The notes beneath the pieces were generated by a model that was not told the DNA's origin, made no database searches, and was given only the letters and a program-made list of their open reading frames with translations. From Sporomusa ovata DSM 2662 (lineage in GTDB: Bacteria > Bacillota > Negativicutes > Sporomusales > Sporomusaceae), in contig NZ_ASXP01000001.1 in NCBI RefSeq assembly GCF_000445445.1, positions 256,001 to 320,000 on the forward strand: 64,000 bases of DNA, given 5' to 3'. A program made the translations under genes and the position numbers. Below are positions 7,666 to 17,440 of the stretch, piece after piece; position 1 is the first letter of the stretch, and each line of letters begins with the position of its first letter.

Positions 7666-8994
7666 ATGTCATTGGAAGTAGTTAACGGAATAAAGGCAAA
7701 AAAAGATTATGTAGCGGTTGTAGGTCTTGGCTATGTAGGGTTGCCAATAGCAGTGGCATTTGCTGAGAAATTCAAAACACTGGGATTCGATATTAATCAG
7801 GAAAAAATTGACACGTACAAACAGGGGATTGATCCTACCCACGAAATTGGTGATGAAAAAATCCAAAGTTCAACATTAGAATTTACTACCGACCCCGCAA
7901 GACTGCAAGCAGCTAAAATGATTATCATTGCCGTACCAACGCCGATTAACGGTGATAAAACACCAGATTTGTCACCAGTTGTTGATGCTAGCCAAATAGT
8001 AGGGAAAAATTTATTAAAAGGAAGTATTGTTGTTTTTGAATCCACAGTATATCCGGGTGTAACGGAAGATATTTGTATACCTATTTTGGAAGCAGAATCT
8101 GGTTTGTGCTGCGGCCAGGATTTCAAAGTCGGTTACTCTCCCGAACGAATTAATCCCGGAGATAAAGTACATAGACTGGATAACATCACCAAAATTGTTT
8201 CCGGTATAGATGAAGAAACACTGGAAGAGATTGCGGCAATGTATGAACAAATTATTCATGCCGGCGTATATAAAGCACCGAGCATTAAAGTAGCGGAAGC
8301 CGCAAAGTTGTCGGAAAATGCCCAAAGAGACATTAACATTGCCTTTATGAATGAATTGGCAATGGCTTTTGACCGAATGGGGATTAATACCAAAGATGTT
8401 ATTGATGCCATGAATACCAAATGGAATGCTCTGGGGTTTTATCCGGGCTTAGTAGGTGGACATTGTATTGGGATTGATCCCTATTATTTTATTTATCAGG
8501 CTGAAGTACTCGGATATCATTCAGAAATTATTGCCGCTGGGAGAAAAGTCAATGATGGCATGGCAACTTTTATTGCTCATAAGGTAATCAAAAAAATGAT
8601 TCAAGCAGGTAAAAATATTAATGAATCCAATATATATGTAATGGGAATCAGCTTCAAAGAGGATTGTCCTGATATGCGCAACTCAAAAGCCGTAGAGCTT
8701 TGTAAGCAACTTACCGGATATGGAATTACAGTAAAAGTAGTAGATCCAGTTGTTGATAAAACAGAATACAAAAGGGAATTAAATCAGGAGCTTGTGGAAA
8801 TAAAAGCTGTTTCCAATGCCGATTGTCTGATATTTTTGGTAGGGCATCAACAGTTTAAGGATTTAGGGGTAGCAGAAATCAAAAGAATGTTCAGAAAGAA
8901 TGAAAATCAGTCGAAGCATGTGATTATTGATATCAAGAATGTAATTGAATCGAAAGAACTGGAAGCAGAGATTTATTCTTACTGGAATCTTTAG
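7666..8994 (+). CDS. tviB: UDP-N-acetylhexosamine 6-dehydrogenase (TviB/WbpO-like)
   Basis: A 442-residue nucleotide-sugar dehydrogenase. It has the NAD-binding motif VVGLGYVGLPIAVAF, SPERINPGD in the middle domain, GLVGGHCIGIDPYYF with the catalytic cysteine, and GISFKEDCPDMRNSK in the C-terminal UDP-sugar domain. The PERINPGD and GIDPYY variants match the TviB/WbpO branch, which makes UDP-GalNAcA or UDP-GlcNAcA. It is the second gene of the riboswitch operon, 22 bp after the exporter. Together with the WecC-like enzyme it suggests a polymer of N-acetylhexosaminuronic acid, broadly like Vi antigen. The exact substrate cannot be read from sequence alone. Confidence 0.85.
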   Translation: MSLEVVNGIKAKKDYVAVVGLGYVGLPIAVAFAEKFKTLGFDINQEKIDTYKQGIDPTHEIGDEKIQSSTLEFTTDPARLQAAKMIIIAVPTPINGDKTPDLSPVVDASQIVGKNLLKGSIVVFESTVYPGVTEDICIPILEAESGLCCGQDFKVGYSPERINPGDKVHRLDNITKIVSGIDEETLEEIAAMYEQIIHAGVYKAPSIKVAEAAKLSENAQRDINIAFMNELAMAFDRMGINTKDVIDAMNTKWNALGFYPGLVGGHCIGIDPYYFIYQAEVLGYHSEIIAAGRKVNDGMATFIAHKVIKKMIQAGKNINESNIYVMGISFKEDCPDMRNSKAVELCKQLTGYGITVKVVDPVVDKTEYKRELNQELVEIKAVSNADCLIFLVGHQQFKDLGVAEIKRMFRKNENQSKHVIIDIKNVIESKELEAEIYSYWNL

Positions 8995-9012
8995 TCAGGA
9001 GAGGTGGTATCC

Positions 9013-11664
9013 ATGAAAGGGCGTACGCTGGTATTAGTATTAATTCTTATTACCGGAGTTTCCCTGGCCACTGTATTTTTTTATAAAGACTATCAAAAAA
9101 ATCAGCCAGTGAGGGAGTATAGCAGTAATATAACAATTGACGATCTCTATAATGCGGACAAGGAAGTGGCCCAAGCCTTAGCACAACTGGAAAAAAGTCA
9201 GGAGAAGGCAACAATCGTCACCGGCGTCCCGGGCAGTTCCCGTCAGATTGCCCTGACCTTTGACGGACTAACAGATCGTAATACTATGCAGCAAATATTA
9301 GTGCTGTTGAAAAAATATAACAGCAAGGCAACCTTTTTTGTGGATGGACTGCACACTGTTGAGGATCCGCAAACCTTGGCCGATATAAAAAATGCAGGGC
9401 AGAAAATTGAAAACTTTACCCTATTGGGTATGCCTAAAATGGAAAATCTGCCTATCGAAAGACTTGCTAAGGATTTTTGTCGTGCCGAAAAAATTGTTAA
9501 AGAAAACGCTACGCAAGAGCCTAATTTGCTAAAATGTAATGACACAAAATATACGGATCAAGTGCTGCAAGTCGCGAAGGCATGCGGATTTAAAAGTGTT
9601 GTACAAAGTGATGCTTTTTTTAATGTAAGACAAAGCAACGCTGCAGCTACTGACGCCGACGCCTTTGTTGCTGCTCTGCGGCCAGGTAGTATTGTTTCTG
9701 TTAAATTATTGGCAGATATTGAACTGATTACCAATGAACCGGGAAAAACCGATCTGAAGCCAGCTATAGATAAACAACCAGGATTAAAAGAAATGTCACA
9801 AGAAGGCTTGAGAGAACCAGAGATTGCTTTGGCTGTGGAAAAACTGTTACAAGCACTGCAAAAGGCCCAATATAGCACCGTGTATGTAGAGGATTACACC
9901 AAAATAAGCAGTAAAACGGCCTTGTGGCCAGATTACAGCAACTACTTTGCGTGGGTAACTAAAACAGCTTCCTTTCTGCAGGAGCAAATCATGGCTCTAT
10001 TTAGCTGCCCAATAGCATATGCAGCTGAAGGGAGTGGGCAGCCGGCAACTGAGATCAAGACGATTTTCACTACCGAGCAGGCTCTTTCTTACACCTTTGG
10101 CGGATTATCGAAAGAATCAGTAGTCAATGATGTCCTTGAAAGGTTGAATAGGCTTGGCATTAAAGCAACCTTCTTTGTGTCGGAAGCAGAAATGAAAAAG
10201 TATCCGCAAATAGTGCGTAAAATCATTGCCAATAAGCATGAAGTCGGTATTGCCATAAGGCCAAAGGCTGGAGCGAGCGTAGAGGAAACCCGCAAAAGTA
10301 TTATGTCTTCGTCGCGCCTGCTGAAAGAGCAGTTTGGTGTGTATACGAATTTGGTAAAACAGGTATCAGGCGCGGTATCAGATACTACCAGGGAAGCAGT
10401 TGGCAGTCTAGAATATAAGTTGATTGGTCAATCAATCAATATTGTGCAGACAAAACAGAAAGATTATACTTCGGTAGACGCGATTATGGCCGAACTATTT
10501 CGCAAAAGCATGCTTTCATTAGCCCGCGGACAAATTCTGTATTTTAGAATGGATTTTTATACAGATGACCAAATCGTTGGTAATTTGCTGGAATCAATCA
10601 AACAAAATAAAATAGACAATATTGCCTATGCAACCTTTTATGATAATCCCGGTAACAACCGGGCCAATAATTCGCAGTATATGATTAAGCCGGTTGGTGA
10701 AATTCTCAATAATACGAAGTACACTTACCAATACCCGGTAGATTTGCAAAAGGTTCCGCCCCATCTAAGGCATGACGGACCGGAAATAGCTATTGACAGT
10801 CACAACTTCTTAGTAACAGCTTCTCAGCATTATATTGGGCAAAACAGCGTTAACCTTGAGGACCGGATGATCGGGTTTTCAAAAATGGATGAACGGCGCC
10901 TCGATCAAACCGGCTTTGTACACACCAAAGATAATGTTATCTTTTTAACCTTTGATGATTGGGGGTCAGATGCAGCGATAAATAAATTGCTGTATGTTCT
11001 GCGCAAACATAATGTACCGGGGACATTCTTTATTATTACCAACAATGTCTTGTATAATCCGAACCTGCTTCGGGCAATTGCTGTGGAAGGCCATGAAATT
11101 GGCAGTCACTCGGATAAGCATAAACCGATGGCAGTTATGGATCCCAAAACACACAAGTATGTCAAAACGCAAGAAAAAGAAGAGTATCTCAAAGACTTGA
11201 CAACCTCTTATCAAAAATTGCGGGAGGTTACAGGCGATGTAACGGTTAATGGGAAACCGGCTTTGACCAGATATTTTCGTGCCCCCACGCTGGCAATCAG
11301 TAAAATGGGCATAGAAGCGTTGCTTGATGCTGGTTACGACTATATTATTTCCGGTTCGACAAGTACCAATGACTATAAAGCTAAGGATATTACTCAGCTT
11401 GTAGACACGATTAAAGAAGGCGTTTATACCCAATACGGCGAAGTCAAAAAGGGCGCTATCCTGGTCATGCACATGGGCGATAGTGTAATCTACACCCCAG
11501 CGGCTTTGGATATTTTGCTGACAGCTAATGAAGCAAAGGCAGATTCAGATCCATCGAAGTTTAAAGTGGGCAGGTTATCGGATTATTTATTTGATGGTTA
11601 TTCGCAAATTAATCCCAAAAAAACCTTGAGATTATTGCATAGTGCTGATAACGTCCGCAAGTAA
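9013..11664 (+). CDS. Membrane-anchored protein with three NodB-like polysaccharide deacetylase domains
   Basis: ATG 9013 is preferred over an in-frame GTG at 9004 because the ribosome site GGAGAGG (8999-9005) overlaps the latter. The 883-residue protein begins with one membrane anchor (residues 4-23) and then carries three NodB folds. The first (about 70-300) has TFDGLTD and the second (about 335-540) YTFGGLSKE; both lack the His-rich motif. The third (about 625-880) keeps TFDDWG, GSHSDKHKP and YFRAPTL, the metal and catalytic motifs of carbohydrate esterase family 4. Only the last domain should deacetylate; the other two may bind glycan. The location is periplasmic. The gene lies 18 bp from tviB. 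Confidence 0.85.
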   Translation: MKGRTLVLVLILITGVSLATVFFYKDYQKNQPVREYSSNITIDDLYNADKEVAQALAQLEKSQEKATIVTGVPGSSRQIALTFDGLTDRNTMQQILVLLKKYNSKATFFVDGLHTVEDPQTLADIKNAGQKIENFTLLGMPKMENLPIERLAKDFCRAEKIVKENATQEPNLLKCNDTKYTDQVLQVAKACGFKSVVQSDAFFNVRQSNAAATDADAFVAALRPGSIVSVKLLADIELITNEPGKTDLKPAIDKQPGLKEMSQEGLREPEIALAVEKLLQALQKAQYSTVYVEDYTKISSKTALWPDYSNYFAWVTKTASFLQEQIMALFSCPIAYAAEGSGQPATEIKTIFTTEQALSYTFGGLSKESVVNDVLERLNRLGIKATFFVSEAEMKKYPQIVRKIIANKHEVGIAIRPKAGASVEETRKSIMSSSRLLKEQFGVYTNLVKQVSGAVSDTTREAVGSLEYKLIGQSINIVQTKQKDYTSVDAIMAELFRKSMLSLARGQILYFRMDFYTDDQIVGNLLESIKQNKIDNIAYATFYDNPGNNRANNSQYMIKPVGEILNNTKYTYQYPVDLQKVPPHLRHDGPEIAIDSHNFLVTASQHYIGQNSVNLEDRMIGFSKMDERRLDQTGFVHTKDNVIFLTFDDWGSDAAINKLLYVLRKHNVPGTFFIITNNVLYNPNLLRAIAVEGHEIGSHSDKHKPMAVMDPKTHKYVKTQEKEEYLKDLTTSYQKLREVTGDVTVNGKPALTRYFRAPTLAISKMGIEALLDAGYDYIISGSTSTNDYKAKDITQLVDTIKEGVYTQYGEVKKGAILVMHMGDSVIYTPAALDILLTANEAKADSDPSKFKVGRLSDYLFDGYSQINPKKTLRLLHSADNVRK

Positions 11665-11699
11665 TTAGCAAAATCACATGAATGCCAGGGAGGTAGGCT

Positions 11700-13559
11700 A
11701 TGGATAAACGATTTAGAGAAGACAAAGAAGATATTTTGTTTACCGTTAAACCTGACCGTAGACTGCTTTCTAAGGTTCCGGATAAAGACGGCGGGCGTAC
11801 TAATGTGGATAGACGCCAGGCATTAGGAAATAATGCAGTTGGAAATGACCCTGGAACTCGGATAATATCTGAAAATATGGGCAAACGCTATTTGGTTGAG
11901 TATATGGTTGCCGTTACATATATTTTGGCGGGAAAAACGGTAAAACATACCGGAAAATGTGTGGATATATCGACAACCGGGATGTTACTGGAAGTGCCCC
12001 CGGAAGTGGCTGAGGATTTGAGCTACGCCAGGAATATTCGCTTGAAGTTCACTATTGCGCCCGGTACTATGCCGGAAGGTTATGAGATGAAAGTTGATAT
12101 TGAGGCCAGATATGTCCGGCTTGAAAAAACTTCGGCAGGACAAACACGCTGTGGTGTACTATTTTTAGAATCACTAGCGCAGTATGCCAATAGAAAGAAA
12201 AATTGGTATATGTTATCATGTGCCTCCCTGTTCCTATTCGTTATTTGTGCCTGTATCCTGCTGATGCGGGTAGAAAGCATATTATATTTTAAATTTAATA
12301 AAATTCTGTATATGTATAGCCTTATTGCCGCAACTTTTTTGCTCAGCCGCTATTTATTCGCTATTTTTTATCGGCCTGTTCCCATTGACAATGAGTTTAC
12401 ACCAGGTGTCAGTATTGTTATTCCTTGTTTTAATGAAGAAGAGTGGATACAGAGAACGATTGTGAGCTGCATCAATCAGGATTATCCTGTCGATAAGCTG
12501 GAAGTAATTGTAGTTGATGATTGTTCCAATGACCAGTCTTATGCAAAAATTGTAGAAATAGCGGAAGAATTAAAGAGTAAAGAAAAACGCTATGATGTTG
12601 AGACAAGACTACATTACTTCCGGCTGGAGAAAAACGCAGGCAAGCGGGAAGCTATGGCTAGAGGAGCACGGGAAGCTATGGCTAAAGGAACAATAAGGGC
12701 GCAACATGAATTGGTGGTATTTGTTGATTCCGACAGTTTTTTAGATCCGTTTGCGATTCGAAATATTGTGCAGCCGTTCAAGGATACAAAAATGGGAGGT
12801 GTGTCAGGCAGAACAGATGTTGCTAATACCTATACCAATGCACTTACGAAGATGCAGGCTGTCCGCTATTATATTGCATTCCGGATAATGAAAGCAGCAG
12901 AAGGCTATTTTGATGCCGTCACCTGCTTATCAGGACCGCTTTCTTGTTATCGGAAAGACCTGGTCCTCAAATATATGGATGCCTGGCTAAACCAAAAATT
13001 TTTGGGAGAGAGAGCCACGTTTGGCGATGACCGGAGTATGACAAATTTCATCTTAAGAAACAATCGCACCACGTATCAGGATACGGCAATATGCACGACC
13101 ATTGTGCCAAATAAATATTCCGTTTTTTTGAAACAGCAAATGCGCTGGAAACGGTCATGGCTAAGAGAATCGGTGATAGCAGCCCGTTTTATGTGGAAGA
13201 AGGAGCCCTTTATGTCATTATCTTTTTATATGGGGATGCTTGTACCAATGCTGGCGCCGGCTATCGTTATATATAATTTGATTTACATTCCACTTATACA
13301 CAGGGTATTTCCGCTTACTTTTATCCTCGGACTTTTTCTGATGGCTTTGTTGATGAGCATGGCTCAACTATTTCTGCGGCGAAGCTCAACCTGGCTGTAC
13401 GGATTATGGTTCTGTTTTTACTATGAAGCCGTGCTTTTATGGCAAATGCCTATTGCCTGGGTTACGTTCTGGAAAACTACCTGGGGAACAAGGATGACTC
13501 CGGCCGATATTTTGGAAATGGCAAAAAAGAAACATAATATAAGTGGGGATATACGCTGA
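11700..13559 (+). CDS. PilZ domain-family 2 glycosyltransferase (processive exopolysaccharide synthase)
   Basis: A 619-residue membrane protein. Residues about 60-165 are a PilZ-like domain with DISTTG (D89, S91, G94) matching the c-di-GMP-binding DxSxxG motif; the partner RxxxR motif is not obvious. Two membrane segments (about 170-190 and 205-223) precede a family 2 glycosyltransferase with VDDCS (273), DSD (343-345), GDDR (442-445) and QQMRW (479-483), the hallmark of processive synthases like BcsA, PgaC and Alg8. Further membrane segments follow. It should polymerise and translocate the glycan across the inner membrane and be activated by c-di-GMP. In BcsA the PilZ domain is C-terminal, so this order is unusual. 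The next gene overlaps its stop codon. Confidence 0.88.
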   Translation: MDKRFREDKEDILFTVKPDRRLLSKVPDKDGGRTNVDRRQALGNNAVGNDPGTRIISENMGKRYLVEYMVAVTYILAGKTVKHTGKCVDISTTGMLLEVPPEVAEDLSYARNIRLKFTIAPGTMPEGYEMKVDIEARYVRLEKTSAGQTRCGVLFLESLAQYANRKKNWYMLSCASLFLFVICACILLMRVESILYFKFNKILYMYSLIAATFLLSRYLFAIFYRPVPIDNEFTPGVSIVIPCFNEEEWIQRTIVSCINQDYPVDKLEVIVVDDCSNDQSYAKIVEIAEELKSKEKRYDVETRLHYFRLEKNAGKREAMARGAREAMAKGTIRAQHELVVFVDSDSFLDPFAIRNIVQPFKDTKMGGVSGRTDVANTYTNALTKMQAVRYYIAFRIMKAAEGYFDAVTCLSGPLSCYRKDLVLKYMDAWLNQKFLGERATFGDDRSMTNFILRNNRTTYQDTAICTTIVPNKYSVFLKQQMRWKRSWLRESVIAARFMWKKEPFMSLSFYMGMLVPMLAPAIVIYNLIYIPLIHRVFPLTFILGLFLMALLMSMAQLFLRRSSTWLYGLWFCFYYEAVLLWQMPIAWVTFWKTTWGTRMTPADILEMAKKKHNISGDIR

Positions 13560-15466
13560 TGACAACGCCAACTAATTTCATTGCCCGTAAGTATAGAAAA
13601 ACAGCTGTCTATGCGAAATTCACAGAACTCAAAGACAGAAAGAAAATGGTAAGAGTAGTGTTCCAGCTACTATTCATTTTTGCGATAATTGCGATAGCTG
13701 TAGTCACCCTGCTTACTCTGAAGGCATATAAGCCTTATACCGAGCAGAGTACAAAGTTTTCGGGCGATAAAGGCTTTGTTGCTCTTTCCTATTTTGGTGT
13801 GGAAAGGATCGGTAAACAAAATATCATTGGCATCGGGCGTTTGCGGGAACATTTGCAAGCGCTAAAAGATTTGGGTTATGTAACTATTACGCAGCAAGAT
13901 ATTTTAGACTACTATCAGTCGGGAAAAGAGTTGCCGGAAAAATCATTGTTTTTGATCTTTGAAGATGGCAGAAGAGATACGGCTATTTTTTCACAAGGAA
14001 TCCTGGAAGATTTGAATTTTAAAGCAACAATGCTGACCTATCCTGAAAAATTCGATAAAAAGGACCCTAAATTTTTACTGCCTGAAGAACTGACAGAGTT
14101 GGAAAAAACGACGTATTGGGAAATGGGTACTAATGGTTACAGACTGGCATTTATTAACGTGTTTGACCGCTACGATAACTATCTGGGAGAATTAGTTCCA
14201 CTTGAACATGCCGGAGTTGCACCTTACTTAGGCCGTAAATACAATCACTATTTAATGGATTATATACGGGATGAATATGGTGTTCCCAAAGAAAGCTATA
14301 CCAGGATGAAAGAACGTATTTCGCATGATTATCAAGCCATGCGGGATATATATACTCAGTCTATTGGCTATGTACCGGGAATGTATATCCTTATGCACTC
14401 CAATACAGGACAGTTTGGTAATAATGACAAAGTCAGTGCTGTAAATGAAGATTGGATTAAAAAATTGTTTACAATGAACTTTAACCGGGAAGGATTTACA
14501 TTTAATCAGAGAAACAGCAGTATTTATGATTTGACGCGGATGCAGCCGCAGCCGTATTGGTATACCAATCATTTGTTGATGCGAATAAAATACGATATTA
14601 ATCAGGATTTGGATTTTGTCACTGGCAATTTAAATAAACAGAGAAAATGGGATACCCGTAAAGGGGCATTGGAAATAAAAGATGAAACGATGGTTTTGAC
14701 ATCTTTGCCAAAAGACCAAGGATTAGTACGTCTGAAGAATAGCAATGATTTTGAAGATATAAAACTAAGCGTAAGGCTAAAAGGCAATAAATTTGGATTA
14801 CAGAGAATATATCTGCGGGCAGACGAAAACCTAAAAAATTTCCTGTCTGTATATATTCTTAACAATGTTTTATATGTTACAGAACAAAATGGCAGCGCCG
14901 AAAAAGAGTTGTTTAAGTTAAATTTAGATCAGCATGACGGAAAAACAATTTTATCTGTTTCAGAGGATAAAAAAGCGGCTGAACAAATTGCGCTGACAAC
15001 TCTTCTGCAATATGCTAACTCACCTGAAAAAGCCAAAGCTTACGCAGTACGGTTGGAAAATAAAACCCGGGAAGTGCCTCCTACTGTGGCAGAGGGAGCA
15101 GAACCCTATATACCTGAGATCAGTGTTCATGCCAAGGGTGACCGGCACCTGGCGTTGTCTCTTAAAGGAGATAAACTTACAATTATAGTGGATGACAAGG
15201 AAGCCATAAACGATTTGCCAGTATCGAATACAAAAGGCGGCGCTATTTTTCTTGAAAGTGCATGGGGGGGCTACGGGCAAAGTCAAAGAAATTTGGCAGA
15301 TGATGTATATGATGGTGTATTTGATGAATTAATAATTTCTGAAAATACGGGAGCAGAGCATGAAAAAATTTTGTTTGACAGTAAATTAGAAGGATTCGAT
15401 AATGTCAAATTTAAAGTGAAACTGCTATGGGAAGCCCTCGTGGATTTTTTCGTTAAATACTTGTAG
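13559..15466 (+). CDS. Membrane-anchored divergent polysaccharide deacetylase-like protein
   Basis: The ATG overlaps the TGA of the synthase gene (TGATG), which indicates translational coupling. The 635-residue protein has one N-terminal membrane segment (about 38-58) and a NodB-like half: FVALSYFGVE, then YVTITQQDILDYY and LFLIFEDGRRDT, where FEDG replaces the usual TFDDG. The expected HxxxH motif is not visible, so catalysis is doubtful. The C-terminal half (from about 365) is rich in beta strands and resembles a concanavalin/LamG-like sugar-binding fold. A role in modifying or guiding the nascent glycan in the periplasm is inferred from its position between the synthase and a glycoside hydrolase. 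A family name beyond deacetylase-like cannot be supported. Confidence 0.65.
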   Translation: MTTPTNFIARKYRKTAVYAKFTELKDRKKMVRVVFQLLFIFAIIAIAVVTLLTLKAYKPYTEQSTKFSGDKGFVALSYFGVERIGKQNIIGIGRLREHLQALKDLGYVTITQQDILDYYQSGKELPEKSLFLIFEDGRRDTAIFSQGILEDLNFKATMLTYPEKFDKKDPKFLLPEELTELEKTTYWEMGTNGYRLAFINVFDRYDNYLGELVPLEHAGVAPYLGRKYNHYLMDYIRDEYGVPKESYTRMKERISHDYQAMRDIYTQSIGYVPGMYILMHSNTGQFGNNDKVSAVNEDWIKKLFTMNFNREGFTFNQRNSSIYDLTRMQPQPYWYTNHLLMRIKYDINQDLDFVTGNLNKQRKWDTRKGALEIKDETMVLTSLPKDQGLVRLKNSNDFEDIKLSVRLKGNKFGLQRIYLRADENLKNFLSVYILNNVLYVTEQNGSAEKELFKLNLDQHDGKTILSVSEDKKAAEQIALTTLLQYANSPEKAKAYAVRLENKTREVPPTVAEGAEPYIPEISVHAKGDRHLALSLKGDKLTIIVDDKEAINDLPVSNTKGGAIFLESAWGGYGQSQRNLADDVYDGVFDELIISENTGAEHEKILFDSKLEGFDNVKFKVKLLWEALVDFFVKYL

Positions 15467-15487
15467 GCAGTAGAGAGGGGCAACTGG

Positions 15488-16522
15488 GTGAAGGGTATAG
15501 CTTATAAAATTATTAAAATGGTGCTGATGACAGCTGCTTTTGTCCTTTTGGCAGGTTGCAATTATAATAACCAGTTGACTAGTAAGGCTGATGCAAAAGA
15601 AACGATTGAAATGTCGGCATGGTTAGCTTATTGGGATTTAGATGCAGGTGGCAAAGACTTGCAGCGGATAGGTAAGAAATTAGGTAAACTGTCTTACTTT
15701 GGTGCGTATTTTGATGCCCGGGACCGCATCTTCATTCCTAAGGAACTTAGCGATAAAAGAAAGGAGCTAAGAGCGAAAAAAGAACAATATGAAACCTATC
15801 TTACCTTTGTAAATGATAAGCAGAATGCTGACGAATCGGTTATAATGAAAGATACTGAAGTTCTTTACAGGATATTTGCCACACCTGCATCTATGGACAG
15901 ACATGTTGATGATCTTATTGCGCTGACTTTGCAAGGTAAATATGATGGCATTGAAATTGATTATGAACGTATATGGAATGACGAACAAATTGCCAAGTCT
16001 TTTTCAATATTTGTTGATAAGCTTTACAAAAAAGCCGGGGATAATAAGTTAAAACTCCGGGTGGTACTTGAACCGGGCACACCATTTTCTAGTGCTAATC
16101 TCCCTCAAGGACCTGAATATGTAGTCATGTTTTATAACCTGTACGGGCTGCATAGCGAGCCAGGCCCCAAGGCAAATCGGGGGTTTATTGAAAAAACGAT
16201 AAGGCAAATGAAAGCCTTACCAGGTGAAACCTCTGTTGCATTTGCAACCGGCGGCTGCTTATGGGGTGATAATGGTAAGAGAATTCTTCTCTCAGAAGTC
16301 GAAGCCAAAACTATTGCAGTGACACAGGACAGTAAAACAAAAAGGGATGAAGAAAGCCAGTGCCTAGTTTTTGAGTATCAAGATAAAGGTGTTTCCTACC
16401 GGGTTTGGTATGCTGATGTAAAAACGCTAAATTACTGGATTGGTATCGCTAAGGAGCAGGGTGTAAATAACATTAGCATATGGCGTTTGGGTGGAAATAT
16501 CGATATTAACAAAATTGAATAA
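15488..16522 (+). CDS. Lipoprotein with GH18-like glycoside hydrolase domain
   Basis: GTG start at 15488 with GAGAGGGG seven bases upstream. The 344-residue protein has a lipoprotein signal (FVLLAGC, Cys24), so it should be membrane-anchored. The motif YDGIEIDYE around residue 156 matches the GH18 active site DGxDxDxE with the terminal Glu as acid/base; the first inner Asp is Glu here. GH18 enzymes cleave beta-1,4-linked N-acetylglucosamine polymers. Next to deacetylases it recalls the two-domain PgaB, whose hydrolase half trims the polymer. It is the last gene before a strong terminator at 16541, so it probably closes the riboswitch operon. The exact substrate is unknown. Confidence 0.75.
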   Translation: MKGIAYKIIKMVLMTAAFVLLAGCNYNNQLTSKADAKETIEMSAWLAYWDLDAGGKDLQRIGKKLGKLSYFGAYFDARDRIFIPKELSDKRKELRAKKEQYETYLTFVNDKQNADESVIMKDTEVLYRIFATPASMDRHVDDLIALTLQGKYDGIEIDYERIWNDEQIAKSFSIFVDKLYKKAGDNKLKLRVVLEPGTPFSSANLPQGPEYVVMFYNLYGLHSEPGPKANRGFIEKTIRQMKALPGETSVAFATGGCLWGDNGKRILLSEVEAKTIAVTQDSKTKRDEESQCLVFEYQDKGVSYRVWYADVKTLNYWIGIAKEQGVNNISIWRLGGNIDINKIE

Positions 16523-16540
16523 ATAAGTGCGTATAAAAAA

Positions 16541-16577
16541 ACCTGCCAAATTCATCATGAATTTGGCAGGTTTTTTT
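16541..16577 (+). terminator. Strong rho-independent terminator
   Basis: A 14-bp perfect stem (ACCTGCCAAATTCA with its complement) around a 3-base loop is followed by seven T residues and preceded by seven A residues, so it can work in both directions. It ends the exopolysaccharide operon. Confidence 0.93.
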
Positions 16578-16626
16578 ATCTCTATAGCAAATAAATAGAC
16601 TATATCCTGTTGAGAGGAGGAATCTT

Positions 16627-17394
16627 ATGCTAAAAAAACTTATCCCAGCATGTACTGCACTTATTATTACTTTGTCAGTCGTAACAGCTAGTGCATCACC
16701 GGCTTTGGAAAGGGAAATAACCAGTGATTTAAAACAATTTGACGGGCAAGTTGGCGTATTTGCCAAAAACTTAAAAACAGGAAAAACGATAAAATATAAT
16801 CAGGATACTGTTTTTCCTGCCGCTTCTACAAGTAAGCTGATTGTGGCATTGGCTACATACAAATTTCTTTATCCAAAAGCGCCGCCCTACAAGCAGAATG
16901 AGTATGATCAAGATATTGATATGATGATAAAAGTAAGTGATAACAATACGTTTGCTGCATTACTGAATGAGTTTGATGCAACCAAAAAAGACGGATTTGA
17001 TAAAGTTGAGCGGGATTTACGGTTAAGAAAGACGGAAATTCATGATGAACAGGCGTTTAAAAAATACAGTTATCATAGTGTAACAACGCCTTATGAAATG
17101 TCCAAGGTTCTTGAGTCCATATACAGGGAAAAATATATTGACAAAAAAAATGTGCGGCGATTAAAAGATGATCTGGCCAGCACAATCTTCCATGATGAAA
17201 TTCCCCGTTATATGCAAGTACCGGTATTTCATAAAGTTGGTGAATTGGATGATGTGCTTTGTGATGTGGGTGTCGTTCAGGACGGACATGATCCAATTTT
17301 AATCAGTTTTTACACCCGCACAGGTGACCATAGCTATTCCAGTGACTTTATTGCTAATGTATCAGCAAAACTCTACAATGCGTTGAGGAGATAG
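16627..17394 (+). CDS. Secreted serine hydrolase of the class A beta-lactamase fold
   Basis: A 255-residue protein with a clear signal peptide (residues 1-24, ending TASA). The fold is indicated by SxxK (Ser67-Thr-Ser-Lys70), SDN (Ser104-Asp-Asn106) and a KVG triad (HKVGELDD around residue 199) in place of KTG. These are the three active-site motifs of penicillin-interacting serine hydrolases. It is shorter than typical class A beta-lactamases (about 260-290), and the omega-loop ExxLN is not evident, so true lactam hydrolysis is unsure; a peptidoglycan or glycan-linked acyl hydrolase is equally possible. AGGAGG precedes the ATG. It follows a terminator, so it has its own promoter or depends on readthrough. 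Confidence 0.75.
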   Translation: MLKKLIPACTALIITLSVVTASASPALEREITSDLKQFDGQVGVFAKNLKTGKTIKYNQDTVFPAASTSKLIVALATYKFLYPKAPPYKQNEYDQDIDMMIKVSDNNTFAALLNEFDATKKDGFDKVERDLRLRKTEIHDEQAFKKYSYHSVTTPYEMSKVLESIYREKYIDKKNVRRLKDDLASTIFHDEIPRYMQVPVFHKVGELDDVLCDVGVVQDGHDPILISFYTRTGDHSYSSDFIANVSAKLYNALRR

Positions 17395-17440
17395 TAACGC
17401 ACTATTTCTATTCTTGAATAAGCTAGGAGTTGTTTTAAAC

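Noticed and set aside
10966..11472. A 168-codon open frame on the minus strand inside the triple NodB gene
   Set aside because: It is antisense to a strongly supported catalytic domain, has no ribosome site and no family-like motif.
16627..17394. Antibiotic-resistance beta-lactamase
   Set aside because: SxxK and SDN are present but the third motif is KVG and the omega-loop glutamate motif is not visible, so only the fold is claimed.
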